DNA of 46,549 nt from Allomuricauda sp. (GCA_028284725.1 JANQRD010000173.1:1-46549), one strand, 5' to 3'. Counted from the first letter of the stretch, positions 24,641-33,985 are shown. Numbers and translations are program-made. Notes: generated by a model from the sequence alone, not told the origin.

Positions 24641-24648
24641 CAAAGATA
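24641..24648 (-). promoter_or_regulatory. -7 element of dapD
   Basis: TATCTTTG on the minus strand, an exact TAnnTTTG, about 18 nt upstream of the chosen ATG at 24623. CTG occurs 20 nt further upstream, one base from the -33 TTG. Confidence 0.6.
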
Positions 24649-24701
24649 AGAGGCATATCAGAATATCACAGCTTAATTTAAAGGCATAACATATTTAGCA
24701 T

Positions 24702-24709
24702 TATTTTTG
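24702..24709 (+). promoter_or_regulatory. -7 element of ruvX-def
   Basis: TATTTTTG, an exact TAnnTTTG, 14 nt upstream of the TTG start of ruvX. Confidence 0.55.
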
Positions 24710-24723
24710 CCAAAAATTTTGGA

Positions 24724-25134
24724 TTGGCAAGAATCTTGGCTTTGGATTATGGGAAAGTACGAACGGGGGTTGCGGTCACAGATGAATTACAGCTGATTGC
24801 CTCCGGACTTACGACTGTGGAAACGCGTGAATTGCTTCCTTTTTTGGAAAACTATCTGAAAGAGGAAAAGGTGGAAAAATTTGTAATTGGACTTCCAAAG
24901 CAAATGGACAACTCACCATCGGAATCGGAGGAGCTCATTCAATCTTTTTTGAAACGACTTTCGCATAAATTCCCATCGATGCCCATTGAAAGACAGGATG
25001 AGCGCTTTACTTCCAAAATGGCGGTTCAGTCTATGGTGGATGGTGGGCTAAAAAAGAAAAAAAGGCAAAACAAGGCGTTGATTGACGAGATCAGTGCAAC
25101 CTTGATTTTGCAAGCCTACCTTAACAGAATTTAA
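24724..25134 (+). CDS. ruvX: putative Holliday junction resolvase YqgF/RuvX
   Basis: RNase H-fold nuclease of the YqgF family, implicated in pre-16S rRNA 5' processing and in recombination. The start LALDYGKVRTGVAVTDE carries the first catalytic aspartate. FVIGLPKQMD follows, then ERQDERFTS and a C-terminal KALIDEISATLILQAYL with the last acidic residues. The length of 136 residues is normal. The start codon is TTG, since no ATG fits the family N terminus. It lies 4 nt upstream of def in the same frame direction and is clearly cotranscribed with it. Confidence 0.92.
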   Translation: MARILALDYGKVRTGVAVTDELQLIASGLTTVETRELLPFLENYLKEEKVEKFVIGLPKQMDNSPSESEELIQSFLKRLSHKFPSMPIERQDERFTSKMAVQSMVDGGLKKKKRQNKALIDEISATLILQAYLNRI

Positions 25135-25138
25135 TTGT

Positions 25139-25729
25139 ATGATTTTACCCATTGTTGCCTACGGGGATCCCGTTTTACGAAAAGTTGGAAAAGAAATCAC
25201 CGCAGATTATCCCAAGTTGGATGAATTGATCAATAACATGTGGGAGACCATGTACAATGCCCACGGCGTTGGGTTGGCCGCACCTCAGATCGGTTTGCCA
25301 ATTCGACTTTTTTTGGTGGATACCACGCCTTTTTCGGACGATGAGGAATTGACGGAAAAAGAACAAAAAGCCTTGAGTGGATTTAAGAAGGTGTTCATTA
25401 ATGCAAAAATAGCGGAGGAAACCGGTGATGAATGGGATTTTAATGAAGGATGTTTAAGCATTCCTGATGTGCGTGAGGATGTAAAAAGAAAGCCTGAAAT
25501 CACCATCAACTATTTCGATGAGAATTTTCAGGAGCGCACAGAAACCTATGATGGACTTTTGGCACGTGTAATTCAGCACGAATATGATCATATACAAGGT
25601 GTGTTGTTTACGGATAAGCTGTCATCCCTGAAAAAAAGACTTTTAAAAAGTAGGTTGGATAAGATTTCAAAAGGGAAAATTAACGTGGACTACAAAATGC
25701 GATTTCCCCAAATCAAAAAAGCACGTTAA
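25139..25729 (+). CDS. def: peptide deformylase
   Basis: Metalloenzyme that removes the formyl group from the first methionine of nascent proteins. All three signature blocks are intact: GVGLAAPQIG (about residue 45), EGCLSIP (about 109) and HEYDHIQG (about 150). The cysteine and two histidines bind the metal and the glutamate-like position is the catalytic base. The 196-residue product has the mild insertion (about residues 65-85, acidic, SDDEELTEKEQKAL) often seen in Bacteroidota. It forms an operon with ruvX and probably with DUF5606 downstream, which however has its own -7 box. Confidence 0.96.
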   Translation: MILPIVAYGDPVLRKVGKEITADYPKLDELINNMWETMYNAHGVGLAAPQIGLPIRLFLVDTTPFSDDEELTEKEQKALSGFKKVFINAKIAEETGDEWDFNEGCLSIPDVREDVKRKPEITINYFDENFQERTETYDGLLARVIQHEYDHIQGVLFTDKLSSLKKRLLKSRLDKISKGKINVDYKMRFPQIKKAR

Positions 25730-25755
25730 AAAAAAATCCGTTTAGGATAAAAACC

Positions 25756-25763
25756 TAATTTTG
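25756..25763 (+). promoter_or_regulatory. -7 element of DUF5606 gene
   Basis: TAATTTTG, an exact TAnnTTTG, 19 nt before the ATG at 25783. It lies in a 53-nt gap after def. Confidence 0.45.
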
Positions 25764-25782
25764 CGCGCATAAAAAGAAACCT

Positions 25783-26214
25783 ATGGCATTGGATAAAATA
25801 CTATCGATTGGAGGAAAGCCCGGACTTTTTAAACTACTTACCCAAACAAGGGCTGGATTCGTTGGCGAATCGCTTTTGGATGGCAAAAGGGTGTCCGTGG
25901 GCATGCGGAACAATGTAAGCGTCCTTTCTGAAATTGCAATTTACACCTTGGAAGAGGAGGTTCCGTTGCGTGAGGTTTTCCAAAAAATGAAGGAGAAAGA
26001 AGGCGGGAAGAAAACCGAAATCAGCCATAAAGCCGAAAAAATAGCACTCGAAGAGTATTTCTTTGAAATTTTACCCAATTACGATGAGGACAGAGTGTAT
26101 ACCAGTGATATCAAAAAGATTGTCCAATGGTACAACATCTTGGTCGACAATAAAATTACCGACTTCACAGATTCCAAGGAGGAGGAAAAAGTTGCCTCTG
26201 CAGAAGAGGAATAA
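25783..26214 (+). CDS. DUF5606 domain protein
   Basis: 143-residue cytoplasmic protein of a Bacteroidota-specific family of unknown function. The N terminus LDKILSIGGKPGLFKLL is the strongest match, followed by GFVGESLLDGKRVSVGMRNNVSVLSEIAIYT. The middle has REVFQKMKEKEGG. The C-terminal EYFFEILPNYDEDRVYTSDIKKIVQWYN leads into an acidic tail. In this window, as commonly in relatives, it is next to def and ruvX, suggesting a link to translation or RNA maturation. Its stop lies 6 nt from that of the converging GH20 gene. Confidence 0.85.
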   Translation: MALDKILSIGGKPGLFKLLTQTRAGFVGESLLDGKRVSVGMRNNVSVLSEIAIYTLEEEVPLREVFQKMKEKEGGKKTEISHKAEKIALEEYFFEILPNYDEDRVYTSDIKKIVQWYNILVDNKITDFTDSKEEEKVASAEEE

Positions 26215-26220
26215 GTCTAT

Positions 26221-27792
26221 TTATTCCCAATCAATGAGTTTGGAGGGATAGTAGTTCACCTCCATATGTTTCAAATAAGGAACTTGCTGGGCCAATCGCT
26301 TTCGGTAATCCTCCCAATTTCTGTTTTCTTCACTCGACCAACCCAATTCCGCATAGCCTATGGCACGTGGAAAGGCCAAATACTCAAGCTCCGCACTGTT
26401 TGAGATGGTTTCCGACCAAAGAGGCGCTTCAATCCCCAAAATGTTTTCCTTTGGAAGTGTCTCCACATAGGTCTCAGGATTCCAGTTATAGGCTATGTCA
26501 ACCGGAATAAGCCCGGCCCAGTCCAAACCGTATTCAGAAATAGAATCGTATTTCATGTCCAAATAGGTCTTTTTAGCCGGAGAAAGAATGATTTTTGAGC
26601 CACTGGAAGCCGCTTTTAAAGCATTATGGGGCTCGTTCCAGAGTTGTATGACTGTGGAAGCATTAATGTCTGCCTGGGCAATTTCGTTCCAGCCAATCAT
26701 TAGTTTTCCGTGTTTTTCCACAATCTTTTCAACCTTTTCCACGAAGTGGATGTAATCCAGTTTTTTAGTGACATGACTTTCATCCCCGCCAATATGCACA
26801 TAGGGTCCTGGTGTCATCTCCGACACCTCTCTGATTACATCATCCAAAAAAGCATATACCGTATCTTTTCGGGCATCAAACGTGCTAAATCCGACCCTTG
26901 TGCCGGTGTATGGCTTTAATTTCTTTCCATTACCATTCAAAAACGGATAGCTCAGTGAGGCGGCATTTGTATGTCCGGGCATATCTATTTCCGGTATTAC
27001 TGTAATATGTCGTTCAGCGGCATAGGCTATTAGTTCTTTGTAATCTTCTTGGGTAAAAAAACCGCCTTCACCACCGCCGACTTCGGTTTTCCCACCGATC
27101 TCCGTGAGCTTTGGCCATGATTTAATTTCAATGCGCCAGCCTTGATCATCGGTGAGGTGCAGGTGAAGCACATTGTATTTGTAGTAGGCCAGAAGGTCAA
27201 TGTATTTTTTGATCTCGTCAACAGTAAAAAAATGTCTTGCTACATCCAGCATGGCACCTCTGTATTCAAAACGCGGTGCATCGATTATTTTTCCTGATGG
27301 AATTGGCCAAAGCGCGTAATCGGTTAAGGTATCGTTACTTTTTTCAGGGATTAGCTGCCTCAACGTCTGTATGCCCCTGAAAGCGCCGGCAGCAGTTTTT
27401 GCGTTCAGCAATATGGAATCCCCTTCAATGTGCAATTGATAGGACTCTGGCGTGTTCAGCTCCAAGCTGTCCGATTGGTTGATAAAAATATAGCGTTTAA
27501 TAGTGTTGTCCCCGTCGGCGGCATTCACATCGATGTTCAATCCTGTTTTAAACTTTATTTTCTCTGCCAAAAAATGTCCCACCTGTTCAAATTTGGGATC
27601 AATGGGGGATGTTAAGATCATGGTGTTGTTCGCCAACCCAAAGGCACTGTGTGTGGGGATTGTCTCCACAGGTTTGGGAATAAGTGCTGCTTTGGAAAGA
27701 TCCGTTTTTGGGAAATTAATTTCTTCTTTTTGGGGTTGACAGGCAATAACGCCTATAAGGGCAGTTAAAACAAGAAAGATACGTGATGCCAT
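26221..27792 (-). CDS. beta-N-acetylhexosaminidase, GH20, lipoprotein
   Basis: Exported glycosidase removing terminal N-acetylglucosamine or N-acetylgalactosamine. A lipobox is seen (LIGVIACQPQ, Cys about residue 18), so it is probably anchored in the outer membrane. The GH20b domain precedes the TIM barrel. LHLHLTDDQGWRIEIKSWP, IPEIDMPGHTNAA and VHIGGDESHVTKK carry the substrate pocket and the catalytic Asp-Glu pair (GGDES). The length of 523 residues is normal. It is the last gene of a four-gene operon, starting 4 nt after the SGNH hydrolase stop. Confidence 0.93.
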   Translation of the reverse strand: MASRIFLVLTALIGVIACQPQKEEINFPKTDLSKAALIPKPVETIPTHSAFGLANNTMILTSPIDPKFEQVGHFLAEKIKFKTGLNIDVNAADGDNTIKRYIFINQSDSLELNTPESYQLHIEGDSILLNAKTAAGAFRGIQTLRQLIPEKSNDTLTDYALWPIPSGKIIDAPRFEYRGAMLDVARHFFTVDEIKKYIDLLAYYKYNVLHLHLTDDQGWRIEIKSWPKLTEIGGKTEVGGGEGGFFTQEDYKELIAYAAERHITVIPEIDMPGHTNAASLSYPFLNGNGKKLKPYTGTRVGFSTFDARKDTVYAFLDDVIREVSEMTPGPYVHIGGDESHVTKKLDYIHFVEKVEKIVEKHGKLMIGWNEIAQADINASTVIQLWNEPHNALKAASSGSKIILSPAKKTYLDMKYDSISEYGLDWAGLIPVDIAYNWNPETYVETLPKENILGIEAPLWSETISNSAELEYLAFPRAIGYAELGWSSEENRNWEDYRKRLAQQVPYLKHMEVNYYPSKLIDWE

Positions 27793-27796
27793 GATT

Positions 27797-28456
27797 TTAT
27801 GGTGATGTGTTGGGATTTACGAAGTCCTTAAGTACATTATACCAGAGGTCATACCCTTTGGAATTCATATGTAGCCCGTCCTCGATGAACAGGTCTTTTT
27901 TGAGTTTTCTTTTATTGAGCATGGTGGTCCATACATCGGCATATTGAACCCTGTTCATTTCCAGGGCCAATTTTCTTAACCTTCTGTTCAAGCGTCGGTA
28001 CTTTCGCCTTAGGTGCCATCTGGAGATACTTGGTTTTGCCGAAATCAAAACGATGTCCATTTCTGGTTTTTGCCGATGGAGCTCCTCAAGAATGTTCAAT
28101 ATGGTTCCCGTTATTGCCCTTGGTCTTTTTTTAGATTGAATGTCATTATCCCCTTCATAGATAAAAACCGTTACGGGATCGTACTTTAAAATCAATTCAT
28201 CCATATAGCGCTCTAGGTCGGAGGATTGTGATCCGCCAAACCCCATGTTTAAAATCTGTTTGTCGGGAAACCGTTTTTGCAAATCTTCCCATAGGCGTAT
28301 GCTGGAGCTGCCAGTGAACACTATAGTTTCTTTTGAGGCATCCCAAATGGAATCGGTATGGCTCACAAGGTTGTTCACTTCCTCTTGGAAAGCATTTTGG
28401 GCATGTGTCAAGCCAAAACATAGAAAAACAAAAGGAAAAAGAATGTACAGCTTCAT
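27797..28456 (-). CDS. secreted SGNH/GDSL-type hydrolase
   Basis: About 219 residues with a signal peptide ending in LTHAQ. The nucleophile serine block is VFTGSSSIRLWEDL. The oxyanion glycine and asparagine appear as NMGFGGSQSSD and YEGDNDI, and the catalytic Asp-His as FIEDGLHMNSKGYDLW. Such enzymes deacetylate or de-esterify sugars. I use the ATG at 28456 because the longer frame to 28498 would overlap the upstream gene and adds no signal peptide. It lies 2 nt after the esterase gene. Confidence 0.87.
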   Translation of the reverse strand: MKLYILFPFVFLCFGLTHAQNAFQEEVNNLVSHTDSIWDASKETIVFTGSSSIRLWEDLQKRFPDKQILNMGFGGSQSSDLERYMDELILKYDPVTVFIYEGDNDIQSKKRPRAITGTILNILEELHRQKPEMDIVLISAKPSISRWHLRRKYRRLNRRLRKLALEMNRVQYADVWTTMLNKRKLKKDLFIEDGLHMNSKGYDLWYNVLKDFVNPNTSP

Positions 28457-28458
28457 TT

Positions 28459-29343
28459 TTACATTGTTGATTGTGTAAGCTCCTGTGCTATGGCCCATTC
28501 ATAAAATCGTTCGATCCATTTATCCGAAGGCAATCCATTTTTTCGCATCCCGAATCCATGGCCACCTTTGGTGTACATATGTAAACCAACGGGTTTGTTG
28601 GCTTCGAACATGGATAAATAAAGCTCTGTAGCACCTTTGGCAAGCCCAATGGGATCATCGGATGCGCAGATTATAAGCATAGGAGGTGTATCGGGTTTTG
28701 GTTTTTGAACCGACATCACATCAGTCCATGGATAGACGGGCACCAAGAAATCAGGGCGGTTATTTTTTTCATAATTGTAGCCTACTCCCATGGTCACCGC
28801 TCCACCTGCGGAGAAGCCCATAAAACCAATTTTTTTTGGGTCGATGGCATACTTTGTGGCATTTTCCCTAACATGGGATATGGCATTCAAACCATCTTCG
28901 ATGGAGTAGGGGATTACTTGGGCCACTTTTCGATACATTTCTTCGGGATTGCTTTGCCAAACCTCACTAATTTCTGCGGTACCGTCCTCGCCTGTAGGAA
29001 CAAGCCGATATCTCAAAACAAACGCAGTGATTCCCTTTTTATTCAGCCATTTGGCGACATCATTTCCCTCACTATCGATGCTTAGGCCGTACAAGCCTCC
29101 CCCAGGAGCCACAATTACTGAAGTGCCTGTATTGGTTTCTTGAGATGGCCTGAATACCTGTAATGTGGGTTTTGCAACATTGGTGACCACCTTTGTGTCC
29201 CAAGCTTTTGAATAATATTCTTTTTCGGGATTTTGCCAAGTAACCCCTTCAACTTCGTTCAAGGGTAAGGACACCATCTCTTGGGAGAAAATGGGAAGCG
29301 AACAAATCAAAAATATTGGTAAGAGGATAAGTAGGTTTTTCAT
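28459..29343 (-). CDS. secreted alpha/beta hydrolase (esterase, BD-FAE/acetyl-xylan esterase-like)
   Basis: About 294 residues. The signal peptide ends near LPIFSQE. The oxyanion loop VIVAPGGGLYG, the nucleophile elbow GFMGFSAGGAVTMG, an acid in ICASDDPIG and the histidine in KGGHGFGMR form the triad. The family includes acetyl-xylan and feruloyl esterases, so removal of acyl groups from glycans is the likely role. The ATG at 29343 was chosen over the frame to 29430 because it gives a clean signal peptide and no overlap with the GH3 gene (10 nt gap). Confidence 0.87.
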   Translation of the reverse strand: MKNLLILLPIFLICSLPIFSQEMVSLPLNEVEGVTWQNPEKEYYSKAWDTKVVTNVAKPTLQVFRPSQETNTGTSVIVAPGGGLYGLSIDSEGNDVAKWLNKKGITAFVLRYRLVPTGEDGTAEISEVWQSNPEEMYRKVAQVIPYSIEDGLNAISHVRENATKYAIDPKKIGFMGFSAGGAVTMGVGYNYEKNNRPDFLVPVYPWTDVMSVQKPKPDTPPMLIICASDDPIGLAKGATELYLSMFEANKPVGLHMYTKGGHGFGMRKNGLPSDKWIERFYEWAIAQELTQSTM

Positions 29344-29353
29344 TTTTGAATCA

Positions 29354-31609
29354 TTAACGCTTTGTAAAACTTCCTTGTATTCCAACCGCTGAACTTGTAC
29401 CGACCATGACATCAAAGTCACCGGGCTCAACTACAAATTCGTATTGGCGGTTAAAGAAACCCAATTCGGCATCGGTCAAAGTAAATTCCACCTTTTGCGA
29501 AGCCCCTGGTGCCAAACTTATTTTTTCGAACCCTTTCAATTCTTTTACTGGTCTTGCAATGCTGGCTGCTCTGTCTCGAATATATAATTGTACAACTTCT
29601 TCTCCAGCCGCCGCTCCGCTGTTGGTAATGTTTGCCGAAACCTTAACATTGTTTTGATTGGAATCATCTATCTGTAAATCGGAATATTCAAAGTTGGTGT
29701 AGCTCAATCCATGTCCAAAAGGGAAAAGGGGCTCGTTTTTCTCATCAGAATAATGCGACCAGAATACATTGGGTTCCCTGTCAGGTCTTCCGGTGCTAAA
29801 ATGGTTGTAATAAATCGGTACCTGTCCAACACTTCTTGGAAAGGTCATTGGTAGTTTTCCACTGGGGTTATACTCCCCAAAAAGCACTTTTGCAATAGCA
29901 TTACCAGTCTGAGATCCCAACTGCCAAGTTTCCAAAATGGCTGGGACATTTTCAGCTTCCCAGGTAATGGCAAGTGGACGCCCATTCATCAGCACCAAAA
30001 TCACGTTCCGGTTTACTTCGTAAACTGCTTTCAGTAAGTCCAATTGGAGTCCTGGTAAATCCAATTCCGTTCGGCTTCGTGCCTCACCACTTTGGAATCC
30101 ATGCTCACCCAAGACCATGAGCACTACATCCGACTCTTTGGCCAATGCAACAGCTTCTTCTATCCCAGAAGCATCGGTCTCGTTGGCCATAACCTCATCC
30201 AGGAAATTTGGACTTCCCAAGAAGACGTTAGGGCCTTTGGCATAGGTGATGTTATCGGAATAAGCTTTTATTCCCTCTAAAACGGAGACACCACTATTAT
30301 TGTCCGAAGCTAGTCTCCAACTTCCCAAAGAGCTGTTATTGTCATCGGCCAACTCCCCGATAACGGCAATTTTGGGCTGATCTTTTTTGAGTGGAAGTAG
30401 ATTCCCTTCATTTTTGAGCAAAACAATGGATTTCATAGCCATATCCAAGACACCGGCCATATGGTCTTTATGGTACAGGCGTTCATTTTCCCTTTTCTCG
30501 TCGCAATAACGATATGGATCGTCGAACAATCCAAGCTCAAATTTTACTTTCAATATACGTCGGGCAGCTTCATCGATGATACTTTCATCAATCTTACCAT
30601 CTCGGACATTTTCCGCCAGATATGTCACATAGGCAGAAGACTCCATATCCATATCGGAACCAGCTTTGGCACCCAATTCTGCGGCGTTTTTCAAATCGGA
30701 AGCGAAGCCATGAGGTACCATTTCAGCTATGGAAGCCCAATCGGAGATTACAAAACCATCAAATCCCCACTTTCCTTTCAAAATTTCTCGTTGTAGAAAT
30801 TGGTCACCTGTCACTGGAACTCCATTGAGCAGGTTGAACCCATTCATTACTGTTCTTACGTTCGCATCAACAGCAGCCTTAAACGGTGGCAGAACCGAAT
30901 TGTAAAGTGTGGCACTACCAATATCCGTTGTGTTATATTCCTTTCCGGCTTCAGAAAAACCGTAGGCCGCGAAGTGTTTGGCACAAGCAGCAATCGTATT
31001 GGGACTTGATAGATCATCGCCTTGAAAGCCCTTTACCCTGGCTTTGGCAATTTGGGCACCTAAATAGGTATCTTCTCCTGCTCCTTCCATCACTCTTCCC
31101 CAGCGGGCATCCCTGGAAATATCCACCATTGGGGCGAAAGTCCAGTTAAGTCCAACGGACGAAGCCTCGTCCGCAGCTATTCTTGCTGAGTTTTCAATGG
31201 CCTCCATATCCCAGCTGGCAGCTTCCGCTAAAGGAATGGGCGCCAAAGTTTTGTAGCCGTGGATAACATCATAACCGAAAATCAAGGGAATGCCCAATCG
31301 GCTTTCCTCTACAACCAGTTTTTGCAACTTTCTTACCTCTTCCGTTCCAACAACATTGAGCATGGACCCTACCCAGCCTTTTTTTAGGTGCTCGTATTTT
31401 ATTTCCGCATTGCCTCCTTTTGGGGCGGGGCCGGTTACGTCCCAGAAACCATTATATTGATTCATCTGACCTACTTTCTCTTCAAGGGTCATTTGTTTCA
31501 GCAATTCGTCTACTTTCTGGTCGATGGTTTTTTCTTGGCCCATAATAGTGTAATTGATACAGATTAAAAAAAGCGAATTTAATAGAAGATATCTTAAGTT
31601 GGCGACCAT
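29354..31609 (-). CDS. glycoside hydrolase family 3 beta-glucosidase, BglX-like
   Basis: Exported beta-glucosidase or xylosidase of about 751 residues. A signal peptide at the start (start ATG at 31609 preferred over 31669) leads into KTIDQKVDELLKQMTLEEKVGQMNQ. The TIM barrel carries the nucleophile in GFDGFVISDWAS (Asp). The alpha/beta sandwich has VALAKESDVVLMVLGE and SGEARSR. The C-terminal FnIII-like domain has VSANITNSGAAAGEEVVQLYI. First gene of the operon GH3, esterase, SGNH, GH20. No SusC/SusD pair is present. Confidence 0.95.
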   Translation of the reverse strand: MVANLRYLLLNSLFLICINYTIMGQEKTIDQKVDELLKQMTLEEKVGQMNQYNGFWDVTGPAPKGGNAEIKYEHLKKGWVGSMLNVVGTEEVRKLQKLVVEESRLGIPLIFGYDVIHGYKTLAPIPLAEAASWDMEAIENSARIAADEASSVGLNWTFAPMVDISRDARWGRVMEGAGEDTYLGAQIAKARVKGFQGDDLSSPNTIAACAKHFAAYGFSEAGKEYNTTDIGSATLYNSVLPPFKAAVDANVRTVMNGFNLLNGVPVTGDQFLQREILKGKWGFDGFVISDWASIAEMVPHGFASDLKNAAELGAKAGSDMDMESSAYVTYLAENVRDGKIDESIIDEAARRILKVKFELGLFDDPYRYCDEKRENERLYHKDHMAGVLDMAMKSIVLLKNEGNLLPLKKDQPKIAVIGELADDNNSSLGSWRLASDNNSGVSVLEGIKAYSDNITYAKGPNVFLGSPNFLDEVMANETDASGIEEAVALAKESDVVLMVLGEHGFQSGEARSRTELDLPGLQLDLLKAVYEVNRNVILVLMNGRPLAITWEAENVPAILETWQLGSQTGNAIAKVLFGEYNPSGKLPMTFPRSVGQVPIYYNHFSTGRPDREPNVFWSHYSDEKNEPLFPFGHGLSYTNFEYSDLQIDDSNQNNVKVSANITNSGAAAGEEVVQLYIRDRAASIARPVKELKGFEKISLAPGASQKVEFTLTDAELGFFNRQYEFVVEPGDFDVMVGTSSAVGIQGSFTKR

Positions 31610-31712
31610 GATGTGTTTGTGTTGAAAAAATAGTTGATAGTCTTCTAAAATAAGGCAAAAATCCATCATGCGCTAATCTAGTGTCTTTGTATTTTTAGAT
31701 AAAATTTTATAG

Positions 31713-32486
31713 ATGAACACAAGATCTGAGAAGCTGAATGCGTTTGATCGATTGCTGACCATCATGGAGGAACTTCGTGAAGGTTGTCCGTGGGATAAAA
31801 AGCAAACCATGCAATCGCTCCGTCATTTGACCATCGAGGAAACCTACGAGTTGGGGGATGCCATTTTGGAGAATGATTTGGAGGAAGTGAAAAAGGAACT
31901 TGGGGATTTGTTGTTGCATATTGTGTTCTATGCCAAAATAGGTTCGGAAACTGGGGATTTTGATATTGCTGATGTGGCGGATGACATCTGTGAGAAATTG
32001 ATAAATCGCCATCCACATATTTATGGTGATGTTGAGGTTGAGAATGAAGATGAAGTGAAGCGGAATTGGGAGAGCATCAAATTGAAAGAAGGAAAGAAAA
32101 GTGTGTTGCAAGGTGTTCCCAATGGTCTTCCGGCCTTAGTAAAAGCCAATCGAATACAGGAAAAAGTAGCAGGCGTGGGTTTCGACTGGGAAAAGCCGGA
32201 ACAGGTTTTTGAGAAGGTAAAGGAAGAGCTTTCTGAGCTTCAAGAGGAGACCAAACAGGGCAATGCCGATCGCTTGGAGTCCGAATTTGGAGATGTGCTT
32301 TTTTCCCTGATCAATTACGCCCGTTTTCTGGACATCAACCCGGAAAATGCACTTGAGCGCACCAACAAAAAGTTTATCAAAAGGTTCCAATATTTGGAAA
32401 GCAAAGCGAAAGAGGCCGGGAAATCCCTCAAGGACATGAGCTTGGCCGAAATGGATGTTTTTTGGGAAGAAGCCAAAAGTCTTTAA
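31713..32486 (+). CDS. mazG: nucleoside triphosphate pyrophosphohydrolase
   Basis: Hydrolyses (d)NTPs to monophosphate and pyrophosphate, cleaning the pool of aberrant nucleotides. Two MazG domains are present: the N-terminal CPWDKKQTMQSLRHLTIEETYELGDAI with the metal-binding EExxE, and the C-terminal half with VKEELSELQEETK and ESEFGDVLFSLINYARF. The length of 257 residues is normal. A TATTTTTA box lies upstream (31689-31696). Divergent from the GH3 gene. Confidence 0.95.
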   Translation: MNTRSEKLNAFDRLLTIMEELREGCPWDKKQTMQSLRHLTIEETYELGDAILENDLEEVKKELGDLLLHIVFYAKIGSETGDFDIADVADDICEKLINRHPHIYGDVEVENEDEVKRNWESIKLKEGKKSVLQGVPNGLPALVKANRIQEKVAGVGFDWEKPEQVFEKVKEELSELQEETKQGNADRLESEFGDVLFSLINYARFLDINPENALERTNKKFIKRFQYLESKAKEAGKSLKDMSLAEMDVFWEEAKSL

Positions 32487-32581
32487 CCGTAGTTTTGTTC
32501 ATTCTTTTTTACAAATCACTCAAAGAGTGAATCATAAAATTTAACCAATCCAACTATCTTTACGCTCTGTAAATTTCTACT

Positions 32582-33982
32582 TTGTTTCAGAAGTACACCA
32601 AAGAGTTTTCGTATAATTTAAAGCTTGCCTATCCTGTAATTTTGGGAATGTTGGGGCACACCTTTGTGGCTTTCGCTGACAATATCATGGTAGGTCAGCT
32701 TGGTACGGCAGAGCTGGCCGCGGTGTCTTTGGGAAACAGTTTCATTTTTATTGCGATGTCGTTGGGAATAGGTTTTTCCACAGCTATTACGCCCCTTGTT
32801 GCAGAGGCCGATGGTGCAGGTAATGTGGCCAACGGAAAAAGTGCTTTAAAACATGGACTCGTACTCTGCACTCTTTTGGGACTTTCCCTTTTTGGAATCA
32901 TTTTACTTTGCAAGCCGCTCTTGTATTCCATGAAACAACCCCCTGAAGTGGTGGAATTGGCCATTCCTTATTTAGAGCTTGTGGCCTTTTCCCTTGTGCC
33001 ACTAATTATGTTCCAAGCGTTTAAACAATTTTCCGAAGGACTTTCGCAAACCAAATACCCTATGTATGCCACGGTTCTGGCGAATGTAGTAAACATTGTA
33101 ATCAATTATTTGTTGATTTTTGGATCTTTTGGGTTTCCAAAACTGGGAATTGTGGGCGCAGCGGTAGGTACACTGGCCTCGAGGTTTATTATGGTCGGGT
33201 ATATTTGGTTTTTGTTGAACCGGAAGGAAAAATTCCAACCATACATCACCGGATTTAACTTCAGGGTCATTGAGAAAAAGGTCATGCGGAAAATTATTAA
33301 TCTGGGATTCCCCTCCGCATTGCAAATGTTTTTTGAGGTGGCCATTTTTACCGCAGCTATTTGGCTGAGCGGAGTACTGGGAAAAAATGCACAGGCGGCC
33401 AATCAAATTGCATTGAACTTGAGCAGTATGACCTTTATGGTAGGAATGGGATTGAGTGTTGCAGCTATGGTACGAGTCGGGAATCAAAAAGGATTACAGA
33501 ATTTTAGGGAGCTACGCAGAATTGCGGAATCCATCTTTTTTCTGACCTTACTTTTGGATATCGTCTTTGCAGCGCTGTTCCTGTTGGGACGACATTGGTT
33601 GCCCACCATTTATTTGGATGTGGACGATATCGTAAACCAAGCGGACAATGCCGAAGTGATTATCATTGCTGGAAAATTACTATTAGTAGCCGCATTTTTT
33701 CAGATCTCAGATGGTATCCAGGTGGTGGTATTGGGAGCACTTCGCGGATTGCAGGATGTAAAAATCCCCACCTTTATCACTTTTATAGCGTACTGGTTGA
33801 TTGGATTTCCCATCTGTTATTATTTTGGACTGTTCACGGAAGTCAAAAGTACCGGAATATGGTTGGGCTTGCTATTGGGATTAACCGCATCAGCAGTAAT
33901 GTTGTATATTCGGTTCAACTATTTGACCAAGAAATTGATAGAGGGACAAACTGGCTTGGAATATGCCAAACAAAAAACCTGA
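32582..33982 (+). CDS. MATE-family efflux transporter
   Basis: Multidrug and toxic compound extrusion protein, 466 residues with twelve hydrophobic helices. The start NLKLAYPVILGMLGHTFVAFADNIMVGQLG is typical (read in pieces), with LAAVSLGNSFIF and GIGFSTAITPLVAEADGAGN following. The initiator is TTG at 32582; no ATG lies before the first conserved helix. A TATCTTTA box is at 32555-32562. First gene of a run with a small acidic protein, PAP2 and GT39, all within a few nt. Confidence 0.92.
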   Translation: MFQKYTKEFSYNLKLAYPVILGMLGHTFVAFADNIMVGQLGTAELAAVSLGNSFIFIAMSLGIGFSTAITPLVAEADGAGNVANGKSALKHGLVLCTLLGLSLFGIILLCKPLLYSMKQPPEVVELAIPYLELVAFSLVPLIMFQAFKQFSEGLSQTKYPMYATVLANVVNIVINYLLIFGSFGFPKLGIVGAAVGTLASRFIMVGYIWFLLNRKEKFQPYITGFNFRVIEKKVMRKIINLGFPSALQMFFEVAIFTAAIWLSGVLGKNAQAANQIALNLSSMTFMVGMGLSVAAMVRVGNQKGLQNFRELRRIAESIFFLTLLLDIVFAALFLLGRHWLPTIYLDVDDIVNQADNAEVIIIAGKLLLVAAFFQISDGIQVVVLGALRGLQDVKIPTFITFIAYWLIGFPICYYFGLFTEVKSTGIWLGLLLGLTASAVMLYIRFNYLTKKLIEGQTGLEYAKQKT

Positions 33983-33985
33983 TCC

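Noticed and set aside
25737-25754. ATCC-GTTTA-GGAT as a terminator after def
   Set aside because: Stem of only 4 bp and no proper T-run on the coding strand.
33002-33487. 161-residue open frame opposite the MATE gene
   Set aside because: Shadow of a transporter reading frame, no domain.
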